5,366 bases of DNA from Bacillota bacterium (GTDB taxonomy: Bacteria > Bacillota > Clostridia > Acetivibrionales > JAKOSZ01): positions 1 through 5,366 of the forward strand of contig JAKOSZ010000303.1 in NCBI GenBank assembly GCA_029776555.1, in the 5' to 3' direction. The position numbers and the translations under genes are program-made. The notes beneath the pieces were generated by a model, which made no database searches, was not told the DNA's origin, and was given only the letters and a program-made list of their open reading frames with translations. Within the stretch, counting starts at the first letter, position 1, and each line of letters opens with the position of its first letter. Below are positions 1 to 5,263 of this stretch, one piece after another.

Positions 1-783
1 CTTCCTCCTGACCATGGTAAGGGCATCCTTCACGTCCTGGTCGTCCCTGTGCCCGTCTATATCCACAAAGAAAATGTACTCCCCAAGCCGCTTTTTGGAC
101 GGCCTGGATTCTATCCTTGTCATATTGATGTCCCACAGGTTGAATATCTGGAGTATCTTGTACAGACTGCCCGGCCGGTCTTCCGTTGAAAAGACGATGG
201 ACGTCCTGTCCCGGCCTGTCCGGCTGCTGTCTTCCCTGGCAGCCACCACAAAGCGGGTAAGATTCCTTTCGCCGTCCTGTATACTTCTTTCCAGGACGTC
301 CAGCCCGTAAACTTCAGCAGCAGCAATGGAGGCAATGCAAGCCGCGTTGCTGCCGCCTTTGGCCGCTGCCTCCGCCGCTTCCGCCGTGCTGTAGAAATAG
401 CAGATTTCAGCATCCGGGAAGCGGGCGCTTATATACTTCCTGCACTGGCCCGCGGCCTGGGCATGGGAATAGATGTATCTTATGTCTTCCGCTTTACTCC
501 CTTTTCTCACCAGCAGATTCTGAACTACGGGGATGATCACCTCTGCTTTTATCAGCAGGTCAACTTCGGCGGCCATTATATCCATGGTGGCGTTTACCGC
601 GCCCTCAAGGGAATTCTCTATGGGAGCCACGGCTTCGTCCAGTTCTCCCCTTTGAACGGCGTAAAGCATATCCTGGATGGTGCCAAAGTCATAGAGTACG
701 CAGTCATCCTTCCCCTCCACGTACTTCTGGGCAGCCTCCTGGGAGAAAGTCCCCTTTGGTCCTAGAAATCCTACCCTCCTCAT
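1..783 (-). CDS. pheA: Prephenate dehydratase, monofunctional (C-terminus cut by window edge)
   Basis: This enzyme decarboxylates and dehydrates prephenate to phenylpyruvate, the committed step of phenylalanine synthesis, in the cytoplasm. The frame is open for 261 residues and reaches base 1 without a stop; family members are usually about 270-280 residues, so only the tail is missing. Visible motifs are GPKGTFS (residues 8-14), PIENS (54-58), and the catalytic TRF motif (176-178, in NLTRFVV). A C-terminal ACT domain follows, with RPGSLYKIL (203-211) and ESRP (225-228), the elements that bind phenylalanine for feedback inhibition. There is no chorismate mutase domain, so this is the monofunctional Gram-positive type. 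The ATG at 781-783 follows an AGGAGG at 788-793 with a short 4-nt spacing. It lies downstream of rpsR on the same strand, but a hairpin terminator separates them. I see no convincing promoter in the 74-base gap. Identity is very secure. Confidence 0.96.
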   Translation of the reverse strand, partial: MRRVGFLGPKGTFSQEAAQKYVEGKDDCVLYDFGTIQDMLYAVQRGELDEAVAPIENSLEGAVNATMDIMAAEVDLLIKAEVIIPVVQNLLVRKGSKAEDIRYIYSHAQAAGQCRKYISARFPDAEICYFYSTAEAAEAAAKGGSNAACIASIAAAEVYGLDVLERSIQDGERNLTRFVVAAREDSSRTGRDRTSIVFSTEDRPGSLYKILQIFNLWDINMTRIESRPSKKRLGEYIFFVDIDGHRDDQDVKDALTMVRRK

Positions 784-856
784 ACGCCCTCCTGAAGAAG
801 TTATTTTGTCCAATCTGCTGTCCTTAAGTCAGCGCTTTTTCCGGCAGATATTTAAA

Positions 857-882
857 CAGCCCGCGGTTCTTTCCGCAGGCTG
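857..882 (-). terminator. Probable intrinsic terminator of the rpsF-ssb-rpsR operon
   Basis: Read on the minus strand, a 10-bp stem (CAGCCTGCGG with CCGCGGGCTG, one G-T wobble) encloses the loop AAAGAA. It begins 6 bases after the rpsR stop codon. The following tract is TTTAAATAT, which is poorer in T than a classic terminator, so termination may be partial and some read-through into pheA is possible. Confidence 0.7.
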
Positions 883-888
883 CCTGTC

Positions 889-1185
889 TTATTCCACCGT
901 GTAAGGCAAAAGCGCTATCTGCCTTGCCCTCTTAATGGCCGTTGTCAACTGGCGCTGGTGCTTTGCGCAATTGCCGGTTACTCTCCTCGGAAGTATCTTG
1001 CCTCTCTCGGAAATGAACTTCCTCAACCTGGCAACTTCCTTGTAATCTATCCCGTCAATCTTATCTACACAAAAGGCGCAAACCTTCTTCTTGGCTCTTC
1101 TCATTTTACCAGCGGCTCTGCCTCTGGCTTCACCCTTTTCAGGGTTCTCCCTGGTGGTGTTCTTTTCCTTCTTGGTTCCTGGCAT
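889..1185 (-). CDS. rpsR: 30S ribosomal protein bS18, zinc-binding (C+) form
   Basis: bS18 binds the platform of the small ribosomal subunit as a heterodimer with bS6. The 98-residue product has the family core from about residue 33 to the end, including DYKEVARLRKFISERGKILPRR and the helix HQRQLTTAIKRARQIALLPY. Cysteines 36 and 39 (CAFC) plus C73 and H76 (CAKH) form a CXXC...CXXH set, marking the zinc-binding C+ version known for several ribosomal proteins. The first 28 or so residues are a basic, low-complexity extension (KKEKNTTRENPEKGEARGR); many bS18 proteins are only 70-80 residues. The start at 1185 is chosen because a strong GGGAGGT lies just upstream at 1194-1200, while the internal ATG at 1104 has no good ribosome binding site. 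It is the last gene of the rpsF-ssb-rpsR operon. Confidence 0.97.
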   Translation of the reverse strand: MPGTKKEKNTTRENPEKGEARGRAAGKMRRAKKKVCAFCVDKIDGIDYKEVARLRKFISERGKILPRRVTGNCAKHQRQLTTAIKRARQIALLPYTVE

Positions 1186-1198
1186 GGCTTATAACCTC

Positions 1199-1247
1199 CC
1201 TTCCCAAATAATTACCACCGCCAACAAAACCCGTTTCCCAGGGAAGG
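1199..1247 (-). other. Inverted repeat in the ssb-rpsR spacer next to the rpsR ribosome binding site
   Basis: The 97-base spacer between ssb and rpsR is long for this operon. On the minus strand CCTTCCC (1247-1241) can pair with GGGAAGG (1205-1199), and the second arm abuts and overlaps by one base the rpsR Shine-Dalgarno (1199-1194). The loop is 35 nt. Pairing is seen in the sequence; any effect on rpsR translation is inference. Confidence 0.3.
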
Positions 1248-1281
1248 CTTAATATTCCGGAACTTAAGCCCGTCCTATTTA

Positions 1282-1707
1282 TTAAAACGGAAGCTCGTCA
1301 TCGTCTTCTATCGGGTAAAAGCCGTCACTGTCTTCCCCTTTCTGATCGGCTTCTTCAAAGCCTTCCTGTCTCGCAGGGGATGTTTCGCCTCTCCTGCTGT
1401 CGGCAAAATAGGCCTCTTCGGCTATTACCTCGGTCACGTAATGCCTTTTCCCTTCGCTATCATCCCAGGTCCGGGTCTGTATCCTTCCCACAATGGCCAC
1501 CTGGCGGCCTTTCTGGAAAAACTTGCCGCAAAACTCGGCCAGCTTGCTCCAGGCCACAATGGGTATAAAGTCTGCCTGCCTCTCTTCGCCCTGCCTGGCA
1601 AACCTCCGGTCCACTGCCAGCGTAAAACTGCAGACAGGCGTATTGTTGCTGGTATACCGAAGTTCCGGATCCCTGGTAAGTCTTCCCATAAGGATTGCCT
1701 TGTTCAT
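1282..1707 (-). CDS. ssb: Single-stranded DNA-binding protein
   Basis: SSB coats single-stranded DNA during replication, repair and recombination and recruits partner proteins through its acidic tail. The 141-residue protein has an N-terminal OB fold from MNKAILMGRLTRDPELRYT to about residue 103. This includes the DNA-stacking aromatics expected in the family, such as W53 in VAWSKLAE and W81 in TRTWDD. A short polar linker follows (about 104-130), and the protein ends in DDDELPF, the conserved interaction tip (compare DDDIPF in E. coli). The linker is shorter than in E. coli SSB (about 178 residues). The ATG is preceded by GGGTGG (1715-1720) at 7-nt spacing. It starts 15 bases after the rpsF stop, so rpsF and ssb are clearly cotranscribed. 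Placement between rpsF and rpsR is typical of Firmicutes. Confidence 0.98.
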   Translation of the reverse strand: MNKAILMGRLTRDPELRYTSNNTPVCSFTLAVDRRFARQGEERQADFIPIVAWSKLAEFCGKFFQKGRQVAIVGRIQTRTWDDSEGKRHYVTEVIAEEAYFADSRRGETSPARQEGFEEADQKGEDSDGFYPIEDDDELPF

Positions 1708-1722
1708 AAAAAAACCACCCTG

Positions 1723-2007
1723 TTAATCTTTTCTGACTATCAGGTACTTTAATATGCCGTCGGTTATTTTGAATATCCTTTCCAGCTCCTGGGGGAAGTC
1801 AGGCCCCGAGCTGAAGCTGGCCAGCACGTAATACCCTTCTGTCAGGTAATTCACTTCGTAGGCCAGCTTTCTCTTTCCCCATTCATCGAAGCTCTCCAAT
1901 TGAGCCGACCCCTCAATGAGGCTTTTGAACTTCTCAACGAGAGCCTTTATGTTTTCCTCCCCCAATTCGGGATTGACGATGAACATTGTCTCATACTTAC
2001 GGCTCAT
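1723..2007 (-). CDS. rpsF: 30S ribosomal protein bS6
   Basis: bS6 is a small-subunit platform protein that binds 16S rRNA together with bS18. The 94-residue product starts MSRKYETMFIVNPEL and carries the family signature WGKRKLAYEV (43-52), followed by the LTEGYYVLASF strand and a C-terminal helix. Length matches the family (about 95). An in-frame ATG exists 14 codons upstream at 2049, but the start at 2007 is chosen because AGGAGGTG lies at 2014-2021 with 6-nt spacing, and because homologues begin with M-x-KYE. The upstream codons also overlap the leader RNA structure. It is the first gene of the rpsF-ssb-rpsR operon and is probably regulated by its own product with bS18 through that leader. 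Confidence 0.98.
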   Translation of the reverse strand: MSRKYETMFIVNPELGEENIKALVEKFKSLIEGSAQLESFDEWGKRKLAYEVNYLTEGYYVLASFSSGPDFPQELERIFKITDGILKYLIVRKD

Positions 2008-2015
2008 CAAACTCA

Positions 2016-2059
2016 CCTCCTCACGGACATAAGGCCCTGTGTCAGGCACAGAGCAAGGA
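2016..2059 (-). promoter_or_regulatory. Candidate bS6:bS18 autoregulatory leader of rpsF mRNA
   Basis: On the minus strand the rpsF leader has an 8-bp hairpin, GCTCTGTG (2054-2047) with CACAGGGC (2041-2034), and a CCTGA loop. On its 3' side is an unpaired stretch containing CCG (2026-2024), immediately before GAGGAGG (2022-2016). The segment TCCTT (2059-2055) can pair with GAGGA (2022-2018), which would hide the Shine-Dalgarno. A CCG in an internal loop near the rpsF ribosome binding site is the hallmark of the known bS6:bS18 leader, thought to mimic the 16S rRNA binding site of the protein pair. Seen: the pairings and the CCG. Inferred: binding and repression of translation. I could not run a covariance model. 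Confidence 0.68.
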
Positions 2060-2085
2060 TTTTATCTTTGAAAACATTTTACCCT

Positions 2086-2114
2086 ATTCTATCACAGTGG
2101 GAAAAACTGCACAA
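2086..2114 (-). promoter_or_regulatory. Sigma-A-type promoter for rpsF-ssb-rpsR
   Basis: On the minus strand there is a TTGTGC -35 box (2114-2109), a 17-nt spacer, and a TAGAAT -10 box (2091-2086). The -10 box is preceded by TG-A, giving an extended -10. The -35 is poor (3 of 6) but the extended -10 compensates. The expected start point near 2079 gives a leader of about 70 nt containing the candidate bS6:bS18 element. Confidence 0.6.
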
Positions 2115-2323
2115 GGGGTTGTTTTTGGACATGGTCCTATGGGCGCAAAAGCGGTTAATAAGGCTTTAGGAAGTTTAACACCTGGCCGTAAGAGTTGTAA
2201 AGCCGGTCCTATTGTAGTAAACTATCCCTTGCACCGGTAAATTGTCGTTTTTGCCGGATAAACAGGCCTGTCAGCCGAAACTGTATTGGTTGTCAAATTC
2301 ACCCAATGCCGGAGGTCGTTTTT
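2115..2323. other. Intergenic region between divergent rpsF and manA
   Basis: With the rpsF leader and promoter, the gene-free stretch spans 2008-2323. No gene is supported in it. For manA the best promoter guess on the plus strand is TTGTAA (2195-2200), a 17-nt spacer and TAAACT (2218-2223), each 4 of 6, so it is weak. A hairpin CCGGTAAA / TTTGCCGG (2234-2257, 8 bp with one wobble, 8-nt loop) would sit near the start of such a transcript. Nothing else is recognised. Confidence 0.35.
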
Positions 2324-3388
2324 ATGCTCTATCCGTTTAAGTTTAAGCCTGCGTATAAGGACTACATGTGGGGCGGGAGGAACCTGGAGAAGCTGGGCAA
2401 GGAGCTTCCCCCGGGAATCAAGGTGGCGGAAAGCTGGGAAGTGTCCTGCCACCCGGACGGGGTCAGCACGGTAGCCAACGGGCCGTATGAGGGCACGCCC
2501 CTTCCCGAGTTGGTGCGGAAGCTGGGCAGAAAGCTCATAGGAACTTCCCTTCCCGAAAGGGATTTGGCCAAGTTTCCCCTCCTGGTCAAGTTCATCGACG
2601 CCGACAATGACCTGTCGGTGCAGGTCCACCCGGATGACGCTTACGCCCAGGCCCACGAAAACGGAGAGTATGGGAAAAACGAGATGTGGTATATCCTGTC
2701 GGCGGAACCCGGGGCAAAACTCATCTACGACGTGGTCCCCGGCACTACCAGGGAGTCTTTCTTACAAGCCCTGAAGGAGGAAAGGCTGGAGGAATGCCTG
2801 AAATACGTTGAAGTTTCGGCAGGAGACACCATAAACATACCCGTGGGCCTGGTGCACGCCATAGGCAAAGGAATACTCCTGGCCGAGGTTCAGCAGAATT
2901 CCAACACCACTTACAGGGTGTACGATTATAACCGGGTGGACGCCAACGGAAAGAAACGGCCCCTGCACATCGAGAAAGCCCTGGATGTCATTGACTTTAA
3001 CTCAGCGGGGAGAAGGGAAAAGGTGGAAGGCCTTCGGGTAGACCTGGGCGGCAACTGTTATAAGGTCTATAAAATAGCCAACCGCTATTTCAGCGTTGAG
3101 CTCTGTGAAATAAACGGAAAAGTAGAGGAACACGCCGACGGGAGCAGGTTCTTCATATATATATTCACCAGGGGAGAAGGCGTTATAGGTTACGAAGGCG
3201 GAGAGCTCCCCGTAAGGTGCGGAGAGACGGTGCTCATCCCGGCGGCCTTAGGCAGGATTTCCCTGGAAGGGAACTTCACAGCCCTGAAGGCATATGTGCC
3301 CGACATCGAAGAAAACGTAATCGCCCCCCTTAAAAAGGCCGGCTGCACCATGGAAGAAATCCTGGACAAGGTAGACGGCCTGAAATAA
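2324..3388 (+). CDS. manA: Mannose-6-phosphate isomerase, class I
   Basis: This cytoplasmic zinc enzyme interconverts mannose 6-phosphate and fructose 6-phosphate, feeding mannose into glycolysis or supplying precursor for GDP-mannose. The 354-residue protein starts MLYPFKFKPAYKDYMWGG, typical of the short Firmicutes class. Expected zinc ligands are present: Q100 and H102 in QVHPDD, E120 in GKNEMWYIL, and H178 in NIPVGLVHAIGKG. The TTYRVYDYNR stretch (195-204) is also characteristic. It is longer than the roughly 315-residue Bacillus enzymes, partly because of a tail of about 27 residues after KAYVPD. The ATG at 2324 follows GGAGGT (2311-2316) at 7-nt spacing; an ATG at 2306 lies before that site and is rejected. 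It is a lone plus-strand gene between the divergent rpsF operon and a convergent small gene, with no sugar-transport or polysaccharide genes beside it. Whether mannose use or sugar-nucleotide supply is its main job cannot be told here. Confidence 0.95.
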   Translation: MLYPFKFKPAYKDYMWGGRNLEKLGKELPPGIKVAESWEVSCHPDGVSTVANGPYEGTPLPELVRKLGRKLIGTSLPERDLAKFPLLVKFIDADNDLSVQVHPDDAYAQAHENGEYGKNEMWYILSAEPGAKLIYDVVPGTTRESFLQALKEERLEECLKYVEVSAGDTINIPVGLVHAIGKGILLAEVQQNSNTTYRVYDYNRVDANGKKRPLHIEKALDVIDFNSAGRREKVEGLRVDLGGNCYKVYKIANRYFSVELCEINGKVEEHADGSRFFIYIFTRGEGVIGYEGGELPVRCGETVLIPAALGRISLEGNFTALKAYVPDIEENVIAPLKKAGCTMEEILDKVDGLK

Positions 3389-3390
3389 GC

Positions 3391-3429
3391 GCACAAAGGG
3401 ACGGCACAAAGGGACGGTTCTTTTGTGTC
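3391..3429 (+). repeat. GGGACGGTTC palindromic repeat with a tandem half-unit, just after manA
   Basis: The 13-mer GCACAAAGGGACG occurs twice back to back (3391-3403 and 3404-3416), and the second copy continues into GTTCTTTTGTGTC. GGCACAAA (3403-3410) pairs with TTTGTGTC (3422-3429) around the GGGACGGTTCT core. It begins three bases after the manA stop and is a member of the repeat family also found at 4046-4077, 4112-4164 and 5234-5336. It may help end manA transcription, but the bases that follow (TATAAAAT) make a poor T-tract. Confidence 0.7.
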
Positions 3430-3443
3430 TATAAAATAAAAAC

Positions 3444-3494
3444 AAAGGGCTATGACTTAAACCCCGTAACTTTTATAAAAAGCCATAGCCCTTT
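3444..3494. terminator. Bidirectional terminator between convergent manA and the small ORF
   Basis: A perfect 11-bp stem (AAAGGGCTATG at 3444-3454, CATAGCCCTTT at 3484-3494), with a further CTT/AAG pairing inside one mismatch, encloses a long loop. Read on the minus strand it is followed by GTTTTTATTTT, a strong T-tract, so it should stop transcripts from the 64-residue gene. Read on the plus strand it follows manA and has a weaker tail (ATACCTTCTT). Confidence 0.65.
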
Positions 3495-3573
3495 ATACCT
3501 TCTTAAAATTTATTTAAAACCTCTTTTAAAAGCCCATAACCCCGTGCGGCAAAAGATTTAAATATGGGGAGCG

Positions 3574-3596
3574 TAAGGGGGCGGTAATCCCCCTTA
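3574..3596 (+). terminator. Short GC-rich hairpin, possible second terminator
   Basis: TAAGGGGG and CCCCCTTA form a perfect 8-bp stem around a 7-nt loop, followed on the plus strand by ATTTATT. It lies between manA and the convergent small gene. On the minus strand it sits 26 bases after that gene's stop but has no T-tract. Role as a back-up terminator is inference. Confidence 0.4.
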
Positions 3597-3622
3597 ATTT
3601 ATTGAGAAGAGGACGCCTTCTA

Positions 3623-3817
3623 TTACCGGCATCCTTCATCCAGACGCCAAAAAGGGAGTTCGCCTTCTATCAGTTCCCAGTAGTCCATTTTACACCACCA
3701 GTGTTCCCTTCCCCCATGGCCCTGCGGGATAAACCCGAACTCGTCCCCGTTCCTCCAGGTTACCGTCCCATGGATTAGCAGACTTCCATCCTTGGACTTA
3801 ATGGTCTGTAACCACAT
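3623..3817 (-). CDS. Small tryptophan-rich hypothetical protein
   Basis: I do not recognise this 64-residue protein. It contains six tryptophans (2, 21, 40, 41, 47, 57), two cysteines (42, 63) and many glycines and charged residues, with a central FGFIPQGHGGREHWWCKMDYWELIEGE segment. No signal peptide or membrane segment is visible, so it is probably a small soluble protein. Support for a real gene: GGGGGT (3825-3830) lies 7 nt before the only possible ATG, an in-frame stop lies just beyond, codon use resembles the neighbouring genes, GC content is higher than in the flanking spacers, and a T-tailed hairpin at 3444-3494 is downstream. Tryptophan at this density is unlikely in a chance frame. 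It stands alone and converges on manA. Function unknown. Confidence 0.6.
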   Translation of the reverse strand: MWLQTIKSKDGSLLIHGTVTWRNGDEFGFIPQGHGGREHWWCKMDYWELIEGELPFWRLDEGCR

Positions 3818-3845
3818 ACATTCGACCCCCGCTTAATAATAAATC

Positions 3846-3918
3846 CTGCCTGTCTGGATACAGCAGATATAAAAAAACAGACTATACCGGTAGATGACTC
3901 TCAGGCCGGTTGCCCGGC
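3846..3918 (-). other. Structured segment upstream of the small ORF, possible leader RNA
   Basis: On the minus strand this region has three structures in order. First is GCCGG-GCAA-CCGGC (3918-3905), a hairpin with a GNRA-type tetraloop. Next is the palindrome TACCGGTA, followed shortly by a run of seven T. Last is CTGCTGT paired with ACAGGCAG (3866-3846, one bulged G). The set lies 29 bases upstream of the small gene's start. It resembles a structured leader, but I match it to no known riboswitch and see no clear promoter. Confidence 0.3.
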
Positions 3919-4045
3919 TATTAAGGCGTGCACTTACATATATTTGCAATGTTGATAGTAAGTTAACACAGCCTTTTCATTCTAACTTTCCGCTAAACCC
4001 AAGTCAATAAAATCTGCCATATATTCCCCAGGTATTTTATTCATG

Positions 4046-4077
4046 TGAGTCACCGGGGACGATTTTTCATTGACTCA
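4046..4077 (+). repeat. Degenerate GGGGACG repeat framed by TGAGTCA/TGACTCA
   Basis: A perfect 7-bp inverted repeat, TGAGTCA (4046-4052) and TGACTCA (4071-4077), flanks the core CCGGGGACGATTTTTCAT. The core matches the GGGGACGGTTCTT consensus of the family, but the outer arms differ from the usual CACAAA/TTTGTG or GACA/TGTC arms. Confidence 0.5.
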
Positions 4078-4111
4078 TCCTTTATCCGTTACACTGTATT
4101 CGGTTAATAAA

Positions 4112-4164
4112 GACACGGGGACAGTTCTCCGTCTTCGCTGTCACACAGGAACCGTCCCCTTGTG
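4112..4164 (-). repeat. Facing pair of GGGGACGGTTC repeats; likely terminator of the PHP gene
   Basis: GACACGGGGACAGTTC (4112-4127) and GAACCGTCCCCTTGTG (4149-4164) are two copies in opposite orientation separated by 21 bases. On the minus strand they form a 16-position stem with two mismatches and one G-U pair, followed by TTTATTAA. It starts 28 bases after the stop of the PHP gene, so it is well placed to end that transcript. The paired layout resembles REPIN elements. Confidence 0.65.
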
Positions 4165-4192
4165 CCTCCGCCTTTTCTGCTCCAATGCCTTT

Positions 4193-4984
4193 TCACAATT
4201 GCAGTATGTCATCAGGGGTAATCCCTATTTCTTTCACGTATTTTTCCAACTGAAGAACCCGGCCAATGCCAGCCAGGGAATGGGCATCGCTGGCAAAGTG
4301 AAACTTGCATCCGCAGTTCTTCGCTATCGTCAGTACACGCATGAAGGTCTCGTCATGAAATCCTTCCCTGACCCTGCCGCTGATTCCGGGAAAGCAGCCG
4401 GTGGTTATCTCAATGCTGACTCTGGCTTCTGCCGCCCGGTGGAAGGCTTCCTCAAACTCACTGTCTAAAATATAGGAAATAATCTCGTCAACATGGTCGC
4501 CATGATTCACCGGCAAAAAGGGATGGGTAATTCCTGTTGCCAGCCCCAGTCCCACTACCTCATTAAAATGCTGCAGCATCACTCTGGCAATATCCTTCGG
4601 TGTTTCTGCCCAGCTCGGCAGCACAAACCCTTTCATATGCACATGGGATGCCGGAATCAGGACAAAATCCAGCTGCTCTGCCGCCTCCCGGGATATGCCC
4701 ACCTTGCCGTTGCCGCAGTATTCGGTCTCGCAGCCTACCAGGACCTTTACACCTTTCGTGTCTTTCGGGATCATGTCCCGGATTTTCAATATATGCTCCA
4801 AATCCTGCGGCATGTACCAATCTGAAGCTCCCGGCATTCTTGAATCCCACATGTGGTCTGCAAATCCGATGGTTTTAAGACCCTCTTCAGCCGCCCTGGC
4901 GATTATATTTTCCGGTGTCGCCTGCTCATCAGCGCAGCAGCTGGAAAGCGTGGTATGTATGTGTATATCATGGTCGACCAACAT
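4193..4984 (-). CDS. PHP-family metal-dependent phosphoesterase
   Basis: PHP-domain proteins bind two or three metal ions and hydrolyse phosphoesters; relatives include histidinol-phosphatase and nucleotide or sugar phosphatases. The 263-residue protein is a complete single PHP domain. All metal-binding motifs are visible: HIH (H8, H10) in DIHIHTTLSS, D43-H44 in GFADH, E86 in GCETEY, H114 in PASHVHM, H154 in GITHPF, E192 in IEITTG, and D233/H235 in SDAHS. No signal peptide or membrane segment is seen, so it is cytoplasmic. The ATG at 4984 follows AAGGGG (4993-4998) at a suitable spacing; a nearby ATG at 4991 is out of frame. It is a single-gene unit with its own strong promoter and a repeat-derived terminator. 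No histidine-synthesis gene is nearby, so calling it HisK would be unsafe; the substrate is unknown. Confidence 0.88.
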   Translation of the reverse strand: MLVDHDIHIHTTLSSCCADEQATPENIIARAAEEGLKTIGFADHMWDSRMPGASDWYMPQDLEHILKIRDMIPKDTKGVKVLVGCETEYCGNGKVGISREAAEQLDFVLIPASHVHMKGFVLPSWAETPKDIARVMLQHFNEVVGLGLATGITHPFLPVNHGDHVDEIISYILDSEFEEAFHRAAEARVSIEITTGCFPGISGRVREGFHDETFMRVLTIAKNCGCKFHFASDAHSLAGIGRVLQLEKYVKEIGITPDDILQL

Positions 4985-5015
4985 ATTCCATGCCCCTTTT
5001 AATCAAATTAAAACC

Positions 5016-5044
5016 ATTCTAACATACGGGGTATTGACAGTCAA
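5016..5044 (-). promoter_or_regulatory. Sigma-A-type promoter of the PHP gene
   Basis: On the minus strand TTGACT (5044-5039) and TAGAAT (5021-5016) are separated by exactly 17 nt, each matching consensus at 5 of 6 positions. The predicted start near 5009 gives a leader of about 25 nt. No operator-like palindrome is evident, suggesting constitutive expression. Confidence 0.8.
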
Positions 5045-5233
5045 AAACACTGGAGTAAAGGGTGCTTTGGTGTCGGATTTATTTTAACAGCATTAAAATC
5101 TATTCTTCCTGCTCTTCAAAGAATACTTGTTGATTATGATATATTCCACTACCCTTTTATTCCCTGGTTGGCATGGCTATACACTGGCCTCATCACGCAA
5201 ACCCTGAAGATTGCTTCTCTTTTGTTCACTGTT

Positions 5234-5253
5234 GCACAGGAGCCGCCCCTTAT
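5234..5253 (-). repeat. Degenerate repeat-family copy, inverted
   Basis: GCACAGGAGCCGCCCCTTAT matches the ACAGGAACCGTCCCCTT version at 4145-4161 with two substitutions. It is in the orientation opposite to the copy after manA and is the first of a cluster of three or four. Confidence 0.5.
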
Positions 5254-5263
5254 ATCCGGAGTT

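Larger units (their letters stand above)
3818..4192. other. Long non-coding stretch upstream of the small ORF
   Basis: No gene is supported here. It contains the structured segment at 3846-3918 and two repeat-family members at 4046-4077 and 4112-4164. A very weak minus-strand promoter candidate for the small gene is TTAACT (3966-3961), an 18-nt spacer and TATATG (3942-3937). The rest is AT-rich with nothing recognised. Confidence 0.5.

Noticed and set aside
784..856. Promoter for pheA
   Set aside because: No -35/-10 pair with acceptable match and spacing was found; the best option has a 19-nt spacer and poor boxes.
889..1104. Shorter rpsR start at 1104
   Set aside because: No good ribosome binding site precedes it, while 1185 has a strong one.
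2008..2049. Longer rpsF start at 2049
   Set aside because: The strong AGGAGGTG at 2014-2021 and the family N-terminus M-x-KYE both place the start at 2007.
1986..2240. Plus-strand frame ending in a gene-like stretch (VVFGHGPMGAKAVNKALG)
   Set aside because: It overlaps the rpsF start, leader and promoter on the other strand, has no ribosome binding site, and I recognise no family.
3897..3906. ACTCTCAGGC, reminiscent of the 3' part of glycine riboswitches
   Set aside because: The matching 5' element (GGAGAG) and the rest of the conserved core are absent.
4070..4468. 132-codon plus-strand frame
   Set aside because: It is antisense to the PHP gene, begins inside a repeat, and has no ribosome binding site.
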